Positions 35,153 to 45,148 of a stretch of 64,000 nucleotides of DNA are shown here, one piece after another. The notes under the pieces are model-generated. The model worked only from the letters and a program-made list of their open reading frames with translations, ran no database searches and was not told the origin of the DNA. Location of the stretch: positions 1 to 64,000 of the forward strand of contig CP127384.1 in assembly GCA_030285985.1 (NCBI GenBank). The letters run 5' to 3'. Within the stretch, counting starts at the first letter, position 1. The number at the start of each line of letters is the position of its first letter. This DNA is from Aquidulcibacter paucihalophilus. Lineage in GTDB: Bacteria; Pseudomonadota; Alphaproteobacteria; Caulobacterales; Caulobacteraceae. The position numbers and the translations under genes were made by a program.

Positions 35153-36061
35153 TCAAGCCATCGGATTCAGATCCCGCGGCGGACGGATGCGACGAAAGCG
35201 CGCTTCAATGAAGGAAAACGCACCAAAAGCGATAAAGCCCAAGGCTACGGCGACCAGGATCCACGGCCCGGCCGGCTGACGTTCCACCGCTTCCAGCGCC
35301 GCGCCGAGGCTGGTCACGTCGGACGCGCTCGATCCCAGACCGGCAAGCACGACCAGCACGGCCAGCGGCAGATAGGCCAGCCCCCGCGCAACGTGACCGA
35401 TCCGGGCCAGCGGCGCGACCCGGCGGCAGGTCTTCGCAGAGCAGGCCAGGTATTCCGTGAAATCCTCCCGCCACGCCTTGACGATATTGGCCACTCCGAT
35501 CCCGGAGATCGCCAGACCGACCCCTGTCAGCAGCCATTTTCCGAACGGCAGCGACAGCACGGTGGCCGCCTGTTCGCGGCTGCGGATCACCCCCTGTAAA
35601 GCGGGATCGCCCTCCGGCGCATGGATCAGCAGGCCGAAGGCCGCAAACGACAGGGCCGCGTAGCTGAAGCCGCTGAACGCCTGGCTCATGCGGGTGCTCA
35701 GGCCGTGGCGAGAGGTGCCCTCATGGTCGGCGTCGAAGACCGACTGCAACACACGCCACATCACGAAGGCCGCCAGCCCCAGTCCGACCAGCAACACCCA
35801 GACCCGCCCCAGCGGACGCATGGCCAGCCAGTCGAGCGACCCCTTCACGCCGACCGTGTCGCCGACGAGACCCATCGCTGCCAGAAGGATCAGCAGTCCC
35901 GCCGACAGATAGACGAACCCCCGCGCGCCGTAGCCGAGCCGCGCCGCCCACTCGAGCAAGACATGCAGGGGCGGCACGCGCCGAAGCAGCGACGAGCGGC
36001 GGCGGCCCCGCTCTCCCAGGTCGGCCAGACGGGTGCGGACGAGGGCGATGAGATCGGGCAC
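35153..36061 (-). CDS. DUF1206 membrane protein (GTG start)
   Basis: A 302-residue polytopic protein with about six hydrophobic segments arranged as three internal pairs; each pair opens with a related motif (RLGYGARGFVYLSAGLL, FSGFSYAALSFAAFG, RIGHVARGLAYLPLAVLV), which is the DUF1206 repeat. Function unknown. The first start codon is GTG at 36061; no good ribosome site is visible, so the true start could lie a little inside. It is divergent from the ABC transporter genes at 36163. Confidence 0.87.
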   Translation of the reverse strand: MPDLIALVRTRLADLGERGRRRSSLLRRVPPLHVLLEWAARLGYGARGFVYLSAGLLILLAAMGLVGDTVGVKGSLDWLAMRPLGRVWVLLVGLGLAAFVMWRVLQSVFDADHEGTSRHGLSTRMSQAFSGFSYAALSFAAFGLLIHAPEGDPALQGVIRSREQAATVLSLPFGKWLLTGVGLAISGIGVANIVKAWREDFTEYLACSAKTCRRVAPLARIGHVARGLAYLPLAVLVVLAGLGSSASDVTSLGAALEAVERQPAGPWILVAVALGFIAFGAFSFIEARFRRIRPPRDLNPMA

Positions 36062-36162
36062 GGCGACGGTAACCCGCAGCCGGGAATATGGCTCCCGCGC
36101 CCCGCCAACCCTTGAGGTGCGACAGGCGGACGCATATCTGCCTGCGTCTCGGGAGGGCGCGT

Positions 36163-37104
36163 ATGCAGCCGGTGATTTCCATCCAGGGTCTGACCAAGAC
36201 CTACAAATCGGGGCTGCAGGCCCTGAAGACCACGGACCTGAGCATCGGCAAGGGCGAGATCTTCGCCCTGCTGGGACCCAATGGCGCGGGCAAGACGACC
36301 CTGATTTCGATCGTCTGCGGCATCGTCACCCCGACCACGGGGACGGTCATCGCCGACGGTCACGACATCCAGAAGGACTATCGGGCGGCGCGGGCGAAGA
36401 TCGGCCTGGTGCCGCAGGAGCTGACCACCGATGCCTTCGAGACGGTGCTGGCCACCGTCACCTTCAGCCGCGGCCTGTTCGGCAAGGCGCCGAACCCCGG
36501 CCACATCGAGAAGGTGCTGCGCGAACTGTCACTGTGGGAGAAGCGCAACGACAAGATCATGACCCTGTCCGGCGGCATGAAGCGCCGGGTGATGATCGCC
36601 AAGGCCCTGAGCCACGAACCCGACATCCTGTTCCTCGACGAACCGACCGCGGGCGTCGACGTCGAACTGCGCCGCGACATGTGGAACCTCGTCCGCGGCC
36701 TGCGCGACAAGGGCGTCACCATCATCCTGACCACCCACTATATCGAGGAGGCCGAGGAGATGGCCGACCGCGTCGGGGTGATCCTCAAGGGCGAACTGAT
36801 CCTCGTTGAACAGACCGCCACCCTGATGAAGAAGCTGGGCAAGAAGACCCTGACGCTGAACCTGCAGGAACCCCTCGCCGCCGTGCCGGCTGAGCTGGCC
36901 GAATGGTCGCCGACGCTCAAGGCCGACGGCAACGAGCTGGAATACGTCTTCGATTCCAACCTGGAGAAGACCGGGGTGCCCTCGCTGCTGCGCAAGCTCT
37001 CGGACCTCGGCATCGCCTTCAAGGACCTGCACACCAGCCAGAGTTCGCTGGAGGATATCTTCGTCAGCCTGGTCCACAGGGACAAGACGGGAGCCGCCGC
37101 GTGA
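36163..37104 (+). CDS. ABC-2 type exporter ATP-binding protein
   Basis: A 313-residue ATPase: Walker [11 protein letters not shown]-loop [10 protein letters not shown], signature [15 protein letters not shown], Walker [13 protein letters not shown] and switch His in [11 protein letters not shown]-terminal extension (about residues 225-313) is the accessory domain of DrrA/NodI-like exporters. The permease follows with a GTGA overlap, forming a complete two-gene exporter. Substrate is unknown; drug, polysaccharide or lipid-linked cargo are all possible. GGGAGGG precedes the ATG. Confidence 0.92.
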   Translation: MQPVISIQGLTKTYKSGLQALKTTDLSIGKGEIFALLGPNGAGKTTLISIVCGIVTPTTGTVIADGHDIQKDYRAARAKIGLVPQELTTDAFETVLATVTFSRGLFGKAPNPGHIEKVLRELSLWEKRNDKIMTLSGGMKRRVMIAKALSHEPDILFLDEPTAGVDVELRRDMWNLVRGLRDKGVTIILTTHYIEEAEEMADRVGVILKGELILVEQTATLMKKLGKKTLTLNLQEPLAAVPAELAEWSPTLKADGNELEYVFDSNLEKTGVPSLLRKLSDLGIAFKDLHTSQSSLEDIFVSLVHRDKTGAAA

Positions 37105-37877
37105 GCAGCCTGACCTTCAACGGCTACGGCGTCTGGGCCATCTACCGGTTCGAGATGGCGCGCGCCCTGCGCACCGTCTGGCAGTCGATCGTCACCCCGG
37201 TGATCACGACCGCCCTCTATTTCGTGGTCTTCGGCTCGGCCATCGGCAGCCGCATGACCGAGATCGACGGCGTCCCCTACGGCGCCTTCATCGTGCCCGG
37301 CCTGATCATGTTGAGCCTGTTCACCCAGTCGATCTTCAACGCCTCCTTCGGCATCTATTTCCCGAAATTCACCGGCACCATCTACGAGATCCTCTCGGCG
37401 CCCGTGTCTCCGCTGGAGATCGTCATCGCCTATGTCGGCGCGGCCGCGACCAAGTCGGCGGTGCTGGGTCTGATCATCCTGGCGACAGCGGCCCTGTTCG
37501 TGCCCCTGAAGATCCTGCACCCGATCGAGATGCTGGCCTTCCTGATCCTGATCTCGACGACCTTCAGCCTGTTCGGCTTCATCATCGGCATCTGGGCCAA
37601 CGGCTTCGAACAGCTGCAGATGATCCCCATGCTGGTGGTCACGCCCCTGACCTTCCTCGGCGGGTCCTTCTATTCGATCGACATGTTGCCGCCGGTCTGG
37701 CGGAGCATCACCCTGTTCAACCCGGTGGTCTATCTGATCTCCGGCTTCCGCTGGACCTTCTACGGGTCGGGGGACGTCGGCATCGTGGCCAGTCTGGCGG
37801 CCACGCTGGGCTTCCTCCTGGTCTGTCTGACGGTCGTCTTCTGGATGTTCCACACCGGATACCGTTTGAAGAACTGA
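37101..37877 (+). CDS. ABC-2 type exporter permease (GTG start)
   Basis: A 258-residue membrane protein with six predicted helices and the ABC-2 signatures [21 protein letters not shown] and [20 protein letters not shown] followed by [12 protein letters not shown]. It starts at GTG 37101, overlapping the ATPase stop by four bases. It resembles NodJ/DrrB-type permeases. The two genes together form one exporter. Confidence 0.92.
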   Translation: MSSLTFNGYGVWAIYRFEMARALRTVWQSIVTPVITTALYFVVFGSAIGSRMTEIDGVPYGAFIVPGLIMLSLFTQSIFNASFGIYFPKFTGTIYEILSAPVSPLEIVIAYVGAAATKSAVLGLIILATAALFVPLKILHPIEMLAFLILISTTFSLFGFIIGIWANGFEQLQMIPMLVVTPLTFLGGSFYSIDMLPPVWRSITLFNPVVYLISGFRWTFYGSGDVGIVASLAATLGFLLVCLTVVFWMFHTGYRLKN

Positions 37878-37974
37878 GGTCGTACGCCGGGGTCACGAAA
37901 CGGGCCAGATCGGCGGACACCTTGGCCCCTCTCCGCATTTGATGTAGCGCGCCGGTTCCTGCGCGGGAGTTTTG

Positions 37975-38874
37975 ATGCCCACCGATACCGACAAGAAGCT
38001 CAACGGCACGCCTGAGCCCTTCCGCCGCTCCGTGGTCTGGGGCCGGCCGCCCGCAACCGTCTTCCGCACCGGCCCGCTGCCGAAGGCCGGCGGTCTACCG
38101 CCCCGGCCCGAAGCCCCGGCCATGCAATTCACGCCGGGCATTCTGAGCGGCTCGATGATCCCCCGCGCCGCCCCGTCGCGCGCTCCGGCTCCCGCGCCTG
38201 CTGCGCCTGCGCCGGTCGCCCGCGCGCCTGAGCCGCGCGAGGAAGTGGCACCGCCCCCGGCGGCGGCCGCCGCCAGGCCTGACCTGACCGTCCGCACCTT
38301 GCCGACGCCCGAACCGGAGCCCGCCCGGTCGCCCGTTCCCACGCCCGCGCCGGTCCAACCCGTCATTTTCGCCGCGGAACCCGCGGCCGAACCGGCACCC
38401 GCCGCCGGCGAAGGCCGCAGGCCCGCCAGCCGGGTCCCGCTCTATGCCGGGATCGCGCTCGCCGCTGTGACCGTGCTCGCGCTCGGAGGCTGGATCTGGT
38501 CCCGCACGCCCGCTGAGGCCCCCGCCCCGGCCGCCATCGCCGCGCCGGAACCGGTACCGGCGGTCCCGGCCGCCGAAACAGTCACGCCGGAAAGCCCGCC
38601 GGCTCCCGCACCCGTGACCGAAGCCGTGGTCGAAACGCCCGCGCCCGTCGTCGCGGCACCCGCTGCCAGGCCGGCCGCAACCGTGGCCGTTCCGGCGCGC
38701 ACGACGCCGCCGCCCGCGGCCCGTCCCGCTTCGCCCGCGGCGGTCGCCCCGTCGCCGACGGTCACGCCCCCGCCCGTGATTGTGATCGCGCCCGAGCCGG
38801 TGCCGACCGCAGCCGAGCGGCCGTCCACCGACCCCGATTCGCCGATCGCGACCCGGCCGCAGCCTATCGGCTAG
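37975..38874 (+). CDS. Long Pro/Ala-rich protein with one transmembrane helix
   Basis: A 299-residue protein: an N-terminal cytoplasmic Pro-rich stretch (about 150 residues, start MPTDTDKKLNGTPEPFRRSV), one transmembrane helix (VPLYAGIALAAVTVLALGGW) and a Pro/Ala/Glu-rich periplasmic tail that ends with TPPPVIVIAPEPVP and DSPIATRPQPIG. Layout and the PPVIV tail motif match the protein at 32571. TonB-like spanning is imaginable but no TonB domain is seen. GGGAG precedes the ATG at 37975. Its TAG stop overlaps the convergent gene's stop in CTAG. Confidence 0.72.
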   Translation: MPTDTDKKLNGTPEPFRRSVVWGRPPATVFRTGPLPKAGGLPPRPEAPAMQFTPGILSGSMIPRAAPSRAPAPAPAAPAPVARAPEPREEVAPPPAAAAARPDLTVRTLPTPEPEPARSPVPTPAPVQPVIFAAEPAAEPAPAAGEGRRPASRVPLYAGIALAAVTVLALGGWIWSRTPAEAPAPAAIAAPEPVPAVPAAETVTPESPPAPAPVTEAVVETPAPVVAAPAARPAATVAVPARTTPPPAARPASPAAVAPSPTVTPPPVIVIAPEPVPTAAERPSTDPDSPIATRPQPIG

Positions 38875-39248
38875 CGGAGGGAGGCGTAGCCGCGCTCGAC
38901 CATGCGGCGCAGGCCCTCATAGGCCTCGGCCAGTTCCTCATAGGCAGTGCGCGCGGAGGCGAGGCGCGCGATCTGGTCGGGTGTCGAGGGCGCGCCGGAT
39001 TCGGACTGCCGGAGGCTCTCGGCCACCCATTTTGCCCGGGCCGTTGCCGTCAGCACGGCCAGTTTCTGGAACATCGACGCGTCGAGTTTCGGCAACATCT
39101 GGCCGATCACCTCGCGATTGGCGATGAAGGCCGAATAGTCGATCTGTTCGAGCAGGCCCCGCAGCCGCCGCTGTTCGTGCGGATCGGTGTCCTGCGGCTC
39201 GAAATGGTCGCGCTGGCGACGATAGCTTGTGGTCTGGATGGTCGACAT
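38871..39248 (-). CDS. Unrecognised 125-residue helical protein
   Basis: A soluble, charged, helix-rich protein (MSTIQTTSYRRQRDHFEPQD..., then LRGLLEQIDYSAFIANREVIGQMLPKLD and a long helix with AYEELAEAYEGLRRMVERGY). No known family recognised. Composition and third-position GC fit a real gene. It converges with the gene at 37975, the stops sharing the palindrome CTAG at 38871-38874. Confidence 0.65.
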   Translation of the reverse strand: MSTIQTTSYRRQRDHFEPQDTDPHEQRRLRGLLEQIDYSAFIANREVIGQMLPKLDASMFQKLAVLTATARAKWVAESLRQSESGAPSTPDQIARLASARTAYEELAEAYEGLRRMVERGYASLR

Positions 39249-39374
39249 CGAACCGCTCCGTAAGGACGTTGGGGAGAGCCTGCGCCCTGTCGATTAACGG
39301 GGGGTTGCGTCCCGCCTCCGGAAGTTGAGACTTGCGGCGGGCCCCACAGGCAGGGCGGCCAGGGAAAGCCCGTG

Positions 39375-39491
39375 ATGACCGGCAAGGTGCGTGTGAATTG
39401 CTTCGCCGTTTCGGCCGACGGATTCGGTGCCGGACCCGACCAAAGCCTCGACCAGCCCCTCGGCCGGCGGGCCGTCGACTCAAAGGCCTGA
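39375..39491 (+). pseudogene. N-terminal remnant of a dihydrofolate reductase-like (RibD C-terminal) protein
   Basis: A 38-codon frame with AGGGAAAG before its ATG reads MTGKVRVNCFAVSADGFGAG then PDQSLDQPLGRRAVDSKA and stops. The first 30 residues match the start of dihydrofolate-reductase-family proteins of about 200 residues (pattern KVRV-x2-F-x-VS-x-DGFGAGP-x-QSL-x2-PLG). Everything after PLG is missing, and the GST gene begins four bases later, so this looks like a 5' fragment left by a deletion. A frameshift alone would have left homologous codons downstream, which I do not see. Confidence 0.6.
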
Positions 39492-39494
39492 TCC

Positions 39495-40154
39495 ATGTCC
39501 CTGACCCTCTGGTCCCACCCCTATTCCGCCTACGGCCAGAAGGCCTCCGTGGCCCTCTACGAACTCGGCCTGCCCTTCGACCAGAGGCTGGTCGAGGCCG
39601 GAAACGAGGCGGTCATGGCCGAATTCCGCGCCCTGTCGCCCTTCGGCAAGATGCCGGCGCTGGTCGATACGGCGGCCGGCAGGACCCTCTACGAATCCAG
39701 CATCGTCATCGAATATCTGGACCGGCTGGCCGGCGGCGGGCGACTGATCCCAGCCGATCCCGAAGCGGCGCTGGAGGCGCGGCTCGTCGACCGGATGGTC
39801 GACACCTACGCCGGCGGCCCGATGAACCGCATCATTCCGCGCAAATTCCGTCCCGCCGGCCATGAGGACCCCTTCGGCGACGCACAGGACGCAGACGTCC
39901 TCGCCGGGGTGTGGGACTGGCTGGAAGGCCGGCTGGCCGACGGCCGGACCTGGGGCGCGGGCGAGCGCTTCACCCTGGCGGACTGCGGCGCGGCACCGAT
40001 CCTGACCTACGCCCGCCGCCTGGTCCCGTTCGGCCACCGGCCACGGCTGAGGGCCTGGCACGGGCGGCTGATGGCACGACCCTCCTTAATCCGGGCGCTG
40101 GAGGACGCGGCACCGTTCGGGGACCTGATGCCGGCGCCGCCCGCCGTGGACTGA
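39495..40154 (+). CDS. Glutathione S-transferase family protein
   Basis: A 219-residue GST: N-terminal thioredoxin fold LWSHPYSAYGQKASVALYEL with Ser/Tyr near the glutathione thiol, SPFGKMPALVDTAAGRTLYESSIVIEYLD for glutathione binding, and a helical C-terminal domain with ERFTLADCGAAPILTYA. Substrate unknown. It lies directly after the remnant of a reductase gene, so its original operon partner may have been lost. Confidence 0.88.
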   Translation: MSLTLWSHPYSAYGQKASVALYELGLPFDQRLVEAGNEAVMAEFRALSPFGKMPALVDTAAGRTLYESSIVIEYLDRLAGGGRLIPADPEAALEARLVDRMVDTYAGGPMNRIIPRKFRPAGHEDPFGDAQDADVLAGVWDWLEGRLADGRTWGAGERFTLADCGAAPILTYARRLVPFGHRPRLRAWHGRLMARPSLIRALEDAAPFGDLMPAPPAVD

Positions 40155-40226
40155 CGGCCGATAGACCTCCCCCCACTCTGGCTTCCGGCGCAATCCTCCC
40201 CATCTGTGCTCCCGGAGGAGACAGTC

Positions 40227-40508
40227 ATGACCAAGGCGAGCTGGAACGGCGAGGTGATCGCCGAAAGCGACAACACCGTCATCGTGGAGGGGAACCACTA
40301 CTTCCCCCTTGAGGCCGTGAAGCCGGGCGTCCTGACCCCGTCCTCGACCACCAGTGTCTGTCCGTGGAAGGGCAAGGCGGAATACTATTCCGTAACCGTC
40401 GGCGGGGCCGAGAACCGGGATGCGGCCTGGTACTACGCCGACCCAAAGTCCGCGGCCTCCGAAATCAGGGGACGCGTCGCCTTCTGGAAGGGTGTCGAGG
40501 TCCGCTGA
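40227..40508 (+). CDS. DUF427 family protein
   Basis: A 93-residue single-domain DUF427 protein: WNGEVIAESDNTVIVEGNHYFP, then STTSVCPWKGKAEYYSV with the conserved Cys-Pro-Trp-Lys-Gly core, and AAWYYADPKSAASEIRGRVAFWKGVEV. The family folds as a small beta barrel; function is unknown. GGAGGAG lies before the ATG at 40227. Confidence 0.92.
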   Translation: MTKASWNGEVIAESDNTVIVEGNHYFPLEAVKPGVLTPSSTTSVCPWKGKAEYYSVTVGGAENRDAAWYYADPKSAASEIRGRVAFWKGVEVR

Positions 40509-40535
40509 CGGTCTGCGGGACCTCCCTGACCGTCG

Positions 40536-40775
40536 TCAGTGCGCCTCAGGCGGCCGCGCGGCGGGGCTGAGGTATTCGTTTTCGGTCCTGGGATGGGCGT
40601 CCAGCACGAAGCGGCGGTCGCAATAGCCGCATTCGACGAAGTCCTCGCCGCCCATGTCCATATAGACCAGCGGATGACCGAGCGCGCCGCCGCCCCCGTC
40701 GCAGGCCACACGTTTGGTAGAGACCACGATGGCTTCCGGCGGCGGAATGATCGCATCGGCGTGGCGCGGCGGCAT
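40536..40775 (-). CDS. zf-CHCC zinc-finger protein (NDUFS6-like)
   Basis: A 79-residue protein with the CHCC zinc finger of mitochondrial NDUFS6: RVACDGGGGALGHPLVYMDM gives Cys and His, and DFVECGYCDRRFVL gives the CxxC pair. Homologues in alphaproteobacteria associate with complex I. The start MPPRHADAIIPPPEA at 40775 is chosen by the extent of the family; upstream frame is non-homologous. Confidence 0.9.
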   Translation of the reverse strand: MPPRHADAIIPPPEAIVVSTKRVACDGGGGALGHPLVYMDMGGEDFVECGYCDRRFVLDAHPRTENEYLSPAARPPEAH

Positions 40776-40837
40776 GGGCGACCCTGACTGGTGGCGGCGA
40801 ATAACGGCCGACTCCCTAGAAGCCCCGGCGCACGGCG

Positions 40838-41092
40838 TCAAACCGTCTGCGATTTCCGGCGGAAGACCCGGTCGAAGAAGGCCTTGCGCTTGCGGAACAG
40901 CGACCAGCCCAGGCAGCCCGCGGCGACCCACAGTCCGATCTCGCCGATCACCGCGGCCGGACCACCGATCAGCAGGGTCTCGCGCCGGGGGATCTCGCCC
41001 ATCAGGTTCAGAACCACGACGGCGGTGAAGACGCCGTAGCCGAGCAGGCAGAATGAAAACGCCGTCCAGCCGATCATCTTCGTGCGGGTCAT
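40838..41092 (-). CDS. Small two-helix membrane protein, transporter-suffix-like
   Basis: An 84-residue protein with two hydrophobic segments (MIGWTAFSFCLLGYGVFTAVVV-like and AAVIGEIGLWVAAGCLGWSLF) and a basic C-terminus RKRKAFFDRVFRRKSQ. It resembles the small 'transporter suffix' proteins, with an ExxLWVxG-type pattern in the second helix; this is a loose match. GGAG lies eight bases before the ATG at 41092, and a good promoter is upstream. Confidence 0.65.
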   Translation of the reverse strand: MTRTKMIGWTAFSFCLLGYGVFTAVVVLNLMGEIPRRETLLIGGPAAVIGEIGLWVAAGCLGWSLFRKRKAFFDRVFRRKSQTV

Positions 41093-41132
41093 AGGTCGGT
41101 CTCCGTCAAGCAAACTGTTCATAATGACAAGT

Positions 41133-41161
41133 GTGCTAGACATCAAAGCTCCGACTGTCAA
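41133..41161 (-). promoter_or_regulatory. Promoter of the small membrane protein
   Basis: On the minus strand: TTGACA (41156-41161), 17-base spacer, TAGCAC (41133-41138). This predicts a start near 41126 and a leader of about 34 bases before the ATG at 41092. Confidence 0.55.
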
Positions 41162-41258
41162 GCGTCGTTGACACATCGAAGCGGACGTCGACGCCTCTGG
41201 CCTTGGCGACGACGGACCGGGGGCCTACCTAGGCCCGTCACCGACTGAAAGCCGCCGC

Positions 41259-42233
<975 letters not shown>

Positions 42234-42282
42234 GGCAGTAGGCAGTAGGCAGTAGGCAGCGCCGGCTTTGCGGCTACTGCCT
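42234..42282. repeat. GGCAGTA tandem heptamer with inverted copy
   Basis: Three exact GGCAGTA units (42234-42254) plus a partial GGCAG start immediately after the stop codon of the ABC ATPase; an inverted copy TACTGCC lies at 42275-42281, so AGGCAGTAG...CTACTGCCT can form a stem. It sits between convergent genes and could act as a weak bidirectional terminator. Confidence 0.8.
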
Positions 42283-42294
42283 GATGCCTGACCC

Positions 42295-42669
42295 CTAGAC
42301 GACCATCACTGTCCCGATGAGCAGCCGCGCGCCGGCGCGACCCATGACCGTATTGGTGGCCGCCTGGAGCTGGGCCACCAGCCGCTCGACGTCCGGCGGC
42401 GTGCCCGGCAGCATCATGTTAGCCGACTGCTGGACCACCGCCGCATAGGCCGCCCGCAGGCGCGGCGCCGACTGGGCCACCCGGGTGCGCAGGGCGGCGT
42501 CGGGGGTATCGACCCCGGTCTCGACCGTCATCACGCCCGGCCGTCCGCCCGGCCGCCGCACATTGGCGGTGATGGTCGGCAGCCGGAGATAGGTGGCTTG
42601 CGCGCCACCGCCGCCGCCGCTGGTCTTGAGCGGTTGGGTCTTCAGTCCGAGGAGAGCGCGACGATCCAT
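42295..42669 (-). CDS. Hypothetical protein, weakly FliL-like
   Basis: A 124-residue protein with a short N-terminus (MDRRALLGLKTQ), a Gly-rich linker, then YLRLPTITANVRRPGGRPGVMTVETGVDTPD followed by helices and a final strand GARLLIGTVMVV. Strand-helix order (exposed N-x-R-G strand, long regulatory helices, closing hydrophobic strand) recalls the periplasmic domain of FliL, but there is no FliL-type transmembrane helix. The resemblance is pattern-based only. It is followed (upstream) by bioB on the same strand. Confidence 0.6.
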   Translation of the reverse strand: MDRRALLGLKTQPLKTSGGGGGAQATYLRLPTITANVRRPGGRPGVMTVETGVDTPDAALRTRVAQSAPRLRAAYAAVVQQSANMMLPGTPPDVERLVAQLQAATNTVMGRAGARLLIGTVMVV

Positions 42670-42703
42670 ACGCCGAGGTTAGCGCCGGTCGCTTAAAGCA
42701 CCG

Positions 42704-43699
42704 TTACGCCGCCGCCCCGACCGCCGCCGGCTCCATGGCCTTCAGGTCCAGCAGGGCGAACAGGGCCGCGTCCTCGTCCTGTTCGGGGTTCGGCGTGGTC
42801 AGCAGCTTGCCGCCGACGAAGATGGAATTGGCCCCGGCGAGGAAGCACAGGGCCTGCATCTCGGCGCTCATCGTCTCGCGCCCGGCCGACAGCCGGACCA
42901 TGGCCTTCGGACAGACGATCCGCGCCACGGCGACGGTGCGGACGAATTCGATCGGGTCGATCTCACCCTCCCTCATCACCCGCTCGCCCAGCGGCGTGCC
43001 GGTGACGGGCACCAGCGCATTGACCGGCAGGCTGTCGGGATGGACGGGCAGGGTGGCCAGCGCATGCAGCAGACTGGCCCGGTCGCGCCGGGCCTCGCCC
43101 ATGCCGACGATGCCGCCGCAGCAGGTGCTCATGCCCGCGTCGCGGACGTGCTGCAGCGTATCCAGCCGGTCCTGATAGGTCCGCGTGGTCACGACCTGGG
43201 CGTAGTATTCGGGCCCGGTGTCGAGGTTGTGATTGTAGTAGTCGAGGCCCGCCGCCTTCAGCTGCTGCGCCTGATCCGCCGTCAGCATGCCCAGGGTCGC
43301 GCAGGTCTCCAGCCCCAGCGCCTTCACCCCAGCGATCATGGTCGCCAGTTTCGGCGTGTCCCGATCCTTCAGCTCGCGCCAGGCCGCGCCCATGCAGAAC
43401 CGGCTGGCCCCGCCCGCCTTTGCCGCCATGGCCTCGGCGATGACCGCCGTGGCGTCCATCAGCTTCTCGGCCTTCAGCCCGGTGTCGAAACTGGCCGATT
43501 GCGAGCAGTAGCCGCAGTTCTCGGCGCAGCCGCCCGTCTTGATCGACAGCAGCTGGCTCTTCTGCACCTCCGACGGATCGAACCACGCCCGGTGCACGGT
43601 CGCCGCGTCGAACACCAGTTCAATGAAGGGCCGGGCGAACAGGGCCTCGACCTCGTCCAGGGTCCAGTCATGGCGGGGGGCGGCAAGGTCACGGGTCAT
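42704..43699 (-). CDS. bioB: Biotin synthase
   Basis: A 331-residue radical SAM enzyme that inserts sulfur into dethiobiotin. The 4Fe-4S binding motif is [13 protein letters not shown] (CxxxCxxC), followed by [35 protein letters not shown] and [12 protein letters not shown]; the auxiliary 2Fe-2S cluster ligands include Arg in RLSAGRE. The ATG at 43699 gives [12 protein letters not shown]; an in-frame extension to 43735 is less likely. No other bio genes are next to it. Confidence 0.95.
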   Translation of the reverse strand: MTRDLAAPRHDWTLDEVEALFARPFIELVFDAATVHRAWFDPSEVQKSQLLSIKTGGCAENCGYCSQSASFDTGLKAEKLMDATAVIAEAMAAKAGGASRFCMGAAWRELKDRDTPKLATMIAGVKALGLETCATLGMLTADQAQQLKAAGLDYYNHNLDTGPEYYAQVVTTRTYQDRLDTLQHVRDAGMSTCCGGIVGMGEARRDRASLLHALATLPVHPDSLPVNALVPVTGTPLGERVMREGEIDPIEFVRTVAVARIVCPKAMVRLSAGRETMSAEMQALCFLAGANSIFVGGKLLTTPNPEQDEDAALFALLDLKAMEPAAVGAAA

Positions 43700-43740
43700 G
43701 GCCGCCTGCTTACCGTCGCCGCCGCCGCCCGCCAAGCCGC

Positions 43741-45075
43741 CTATTCCTCGTCGCGATAGACCCGGCCGTCTCGCATCACGAAGTCCATGGAAGTCAGCAC
43801 GGACACGTCCGTCAGCGGATCGCCGTCCACCGCGATGATGTCGGCGCGCTTTCCGGCTTCCAGCGTGCCGATCTCCGCTGACAGACCCAGCAGGTCGGCG
43901 GCGTTGACCGTCGCCGCCTGGATCGCGCTCATCGGCGTCATGCCATTGGCGACCATCAGGGCGAATTCATCGGCGTTGCGGCCGTGCTTCGACACGCCCG
44001 CGTCGGTGCCGAAGGCGATCCGCACGCCGGCCGGAACCGCCCGCCGCAGCGACTGTCCGGTGATCGAGATGCGCCACTGGATCTTGGGCAGGACTTCCGG
44101 CGGATAGGCGTTCGGATCGGCGGCCAGCCGCTCGATATAGCCGTTCACCGTCGACAGGGTCGGGACATAATAGGCCCCCGACTGACGGAACAGGCGCAGC
44201 GTCTCGTCGTCGAAGATGGTGCCATGCTCGATCGAGTCCGCCCCCAGCCGCAGCGCCATATTGACGCCGTCAGCCCCGTGGGCGTGGACCGCGACCCTGA
44301 GGCCGTAGAGATGCGCCGTCTCGATCAGGGCTCGGGCCTCATCCTCGAACATCTGGGCGCCCAGACCGGCGCCGATGCGGCTGTTGACCCCGCCGGTGGT
44401 GGCGATCTTGATCACCCGGGCGCCGCGGCCGACCTGGATGCGCACCGCCTCGCGGCAGCTTTCCACGCCGTTGCAGACGTTGTCGTGCGGCATGACCTCG
44501 CGCAGGTCGTCGTTGAACCCCAGCCGCCCGTCCATATGGCCCGAGGTGGTCGAGATGCTGTTGCCGGAATCGATGATACGCGGTCCGGGCAGGCGGTGCG
44601 CGGCGGTGGCATCGGCCAGCGCCAGGGTCACCCCGCCCTCGTCGCCGAGATTCCGCACCGTGGTGAAGCCGGCCATCAGCGTCTTCTCGGCGTTCTCCGC
44701 CGCGCGATAGGCGTGGGCCGGCAGGTTCTCGGTGACGCCGGACAGGAAGCCCGCCTGACCGCCGAGGTCGGAGACCAGATGCACATGGCTGTCGATCAGG
44801 CCAGGCAGGACGAAGCGGTCGCGCTGGTCGATCACGGTCGCGCCGGGGAAGGCGGCGGCATCCACGAAGCCGTCGCGGATCTCCACGATCCGGCCGTCGC
44901 GCACGACGACGGTCGAGGGGCCGCGCGGTGCCTGACCCGGACGATCCAGCAGCCGCCCCGCCTGGATCAGGGTGACCGGACTCGCGGTTGACGGTGCCGC
45001 AGGCGCCTGAGCCATCACCGGGGCCGCCAGCGCCAGAACCGCCGCAACCCCCACGCTCGCCATCAGTCTGTACAT
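43741..45075 (-). CDS. Secreted metal-dependent amidohydrolase
   Basis: A 444-residue exported amidohydrolase of the imidazolonepropionase/prolidase-like branch: signal [20 protein letters not shown] (cleavage near VMAQA), metal pair [24 protein letters not shown] (possible carbamylated Lys), [22 protein letters not shown] and FGTDAGV. All expected metal ligands are present. Secreted dipeptidase or organophosphate-hydrolysing relatives are known in this branch. GGAGGG precedes the ATG at 45075. It is divergent from ahcY with a palindrome between them. Confidence 0.9.
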   Translation of the reverse strand: MYRLMASVGVAAVLALAAPVMAQAPAAPSTASPVTLIQAGRLLDRPGQAPRGPSTVVVRDGRIVEIRDGFVDAAAFPGATVIDQRDRFVLPGLIDSHVHLVSDLGGQAGFLSGVTENLPAHAYRAAENAEKTLMAGFTTVRNLGDEGGVTLALADATAAHRLPGPRIIDSGNSISTTSGHMDGRLGFNDDLREVMPHDNVCNGVESCREAVRIQVGRGARVIKIATTGGVNSRIGAGLGAQMFEDEARALIETAHLYGLRVAVHAHGADGVNMALRLGADSIEHGTIFDDETLRLFRQSGAYYVPTLSTVNGYIERLAADPNAYPPEVLPKIQWRISITGQSLRRAVPAGVRIAFGTDAGVSKHGRNADEFALMVANGMTPMSAIQAATVNAADLLGLSAEIGTLEAGKRADIIAVDGDPLTDVSVLTSMDFVMRDGRVYRDEE

Positions 45076-45148
45076 GGTCCACCCTCCAAACAGTCGCCCA
45101 TGTTGAGCGCACCCGCGCCCCGCGCGCCAGAGGTCGCTCGAACTCAAT

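Noticed and set aside
41166..41200. TTGACA at 41168-41173 as promoter of the orphan ABC ATPase
   Set aside because: No recognisable -10 box at 16-18 bases; left unassigned.
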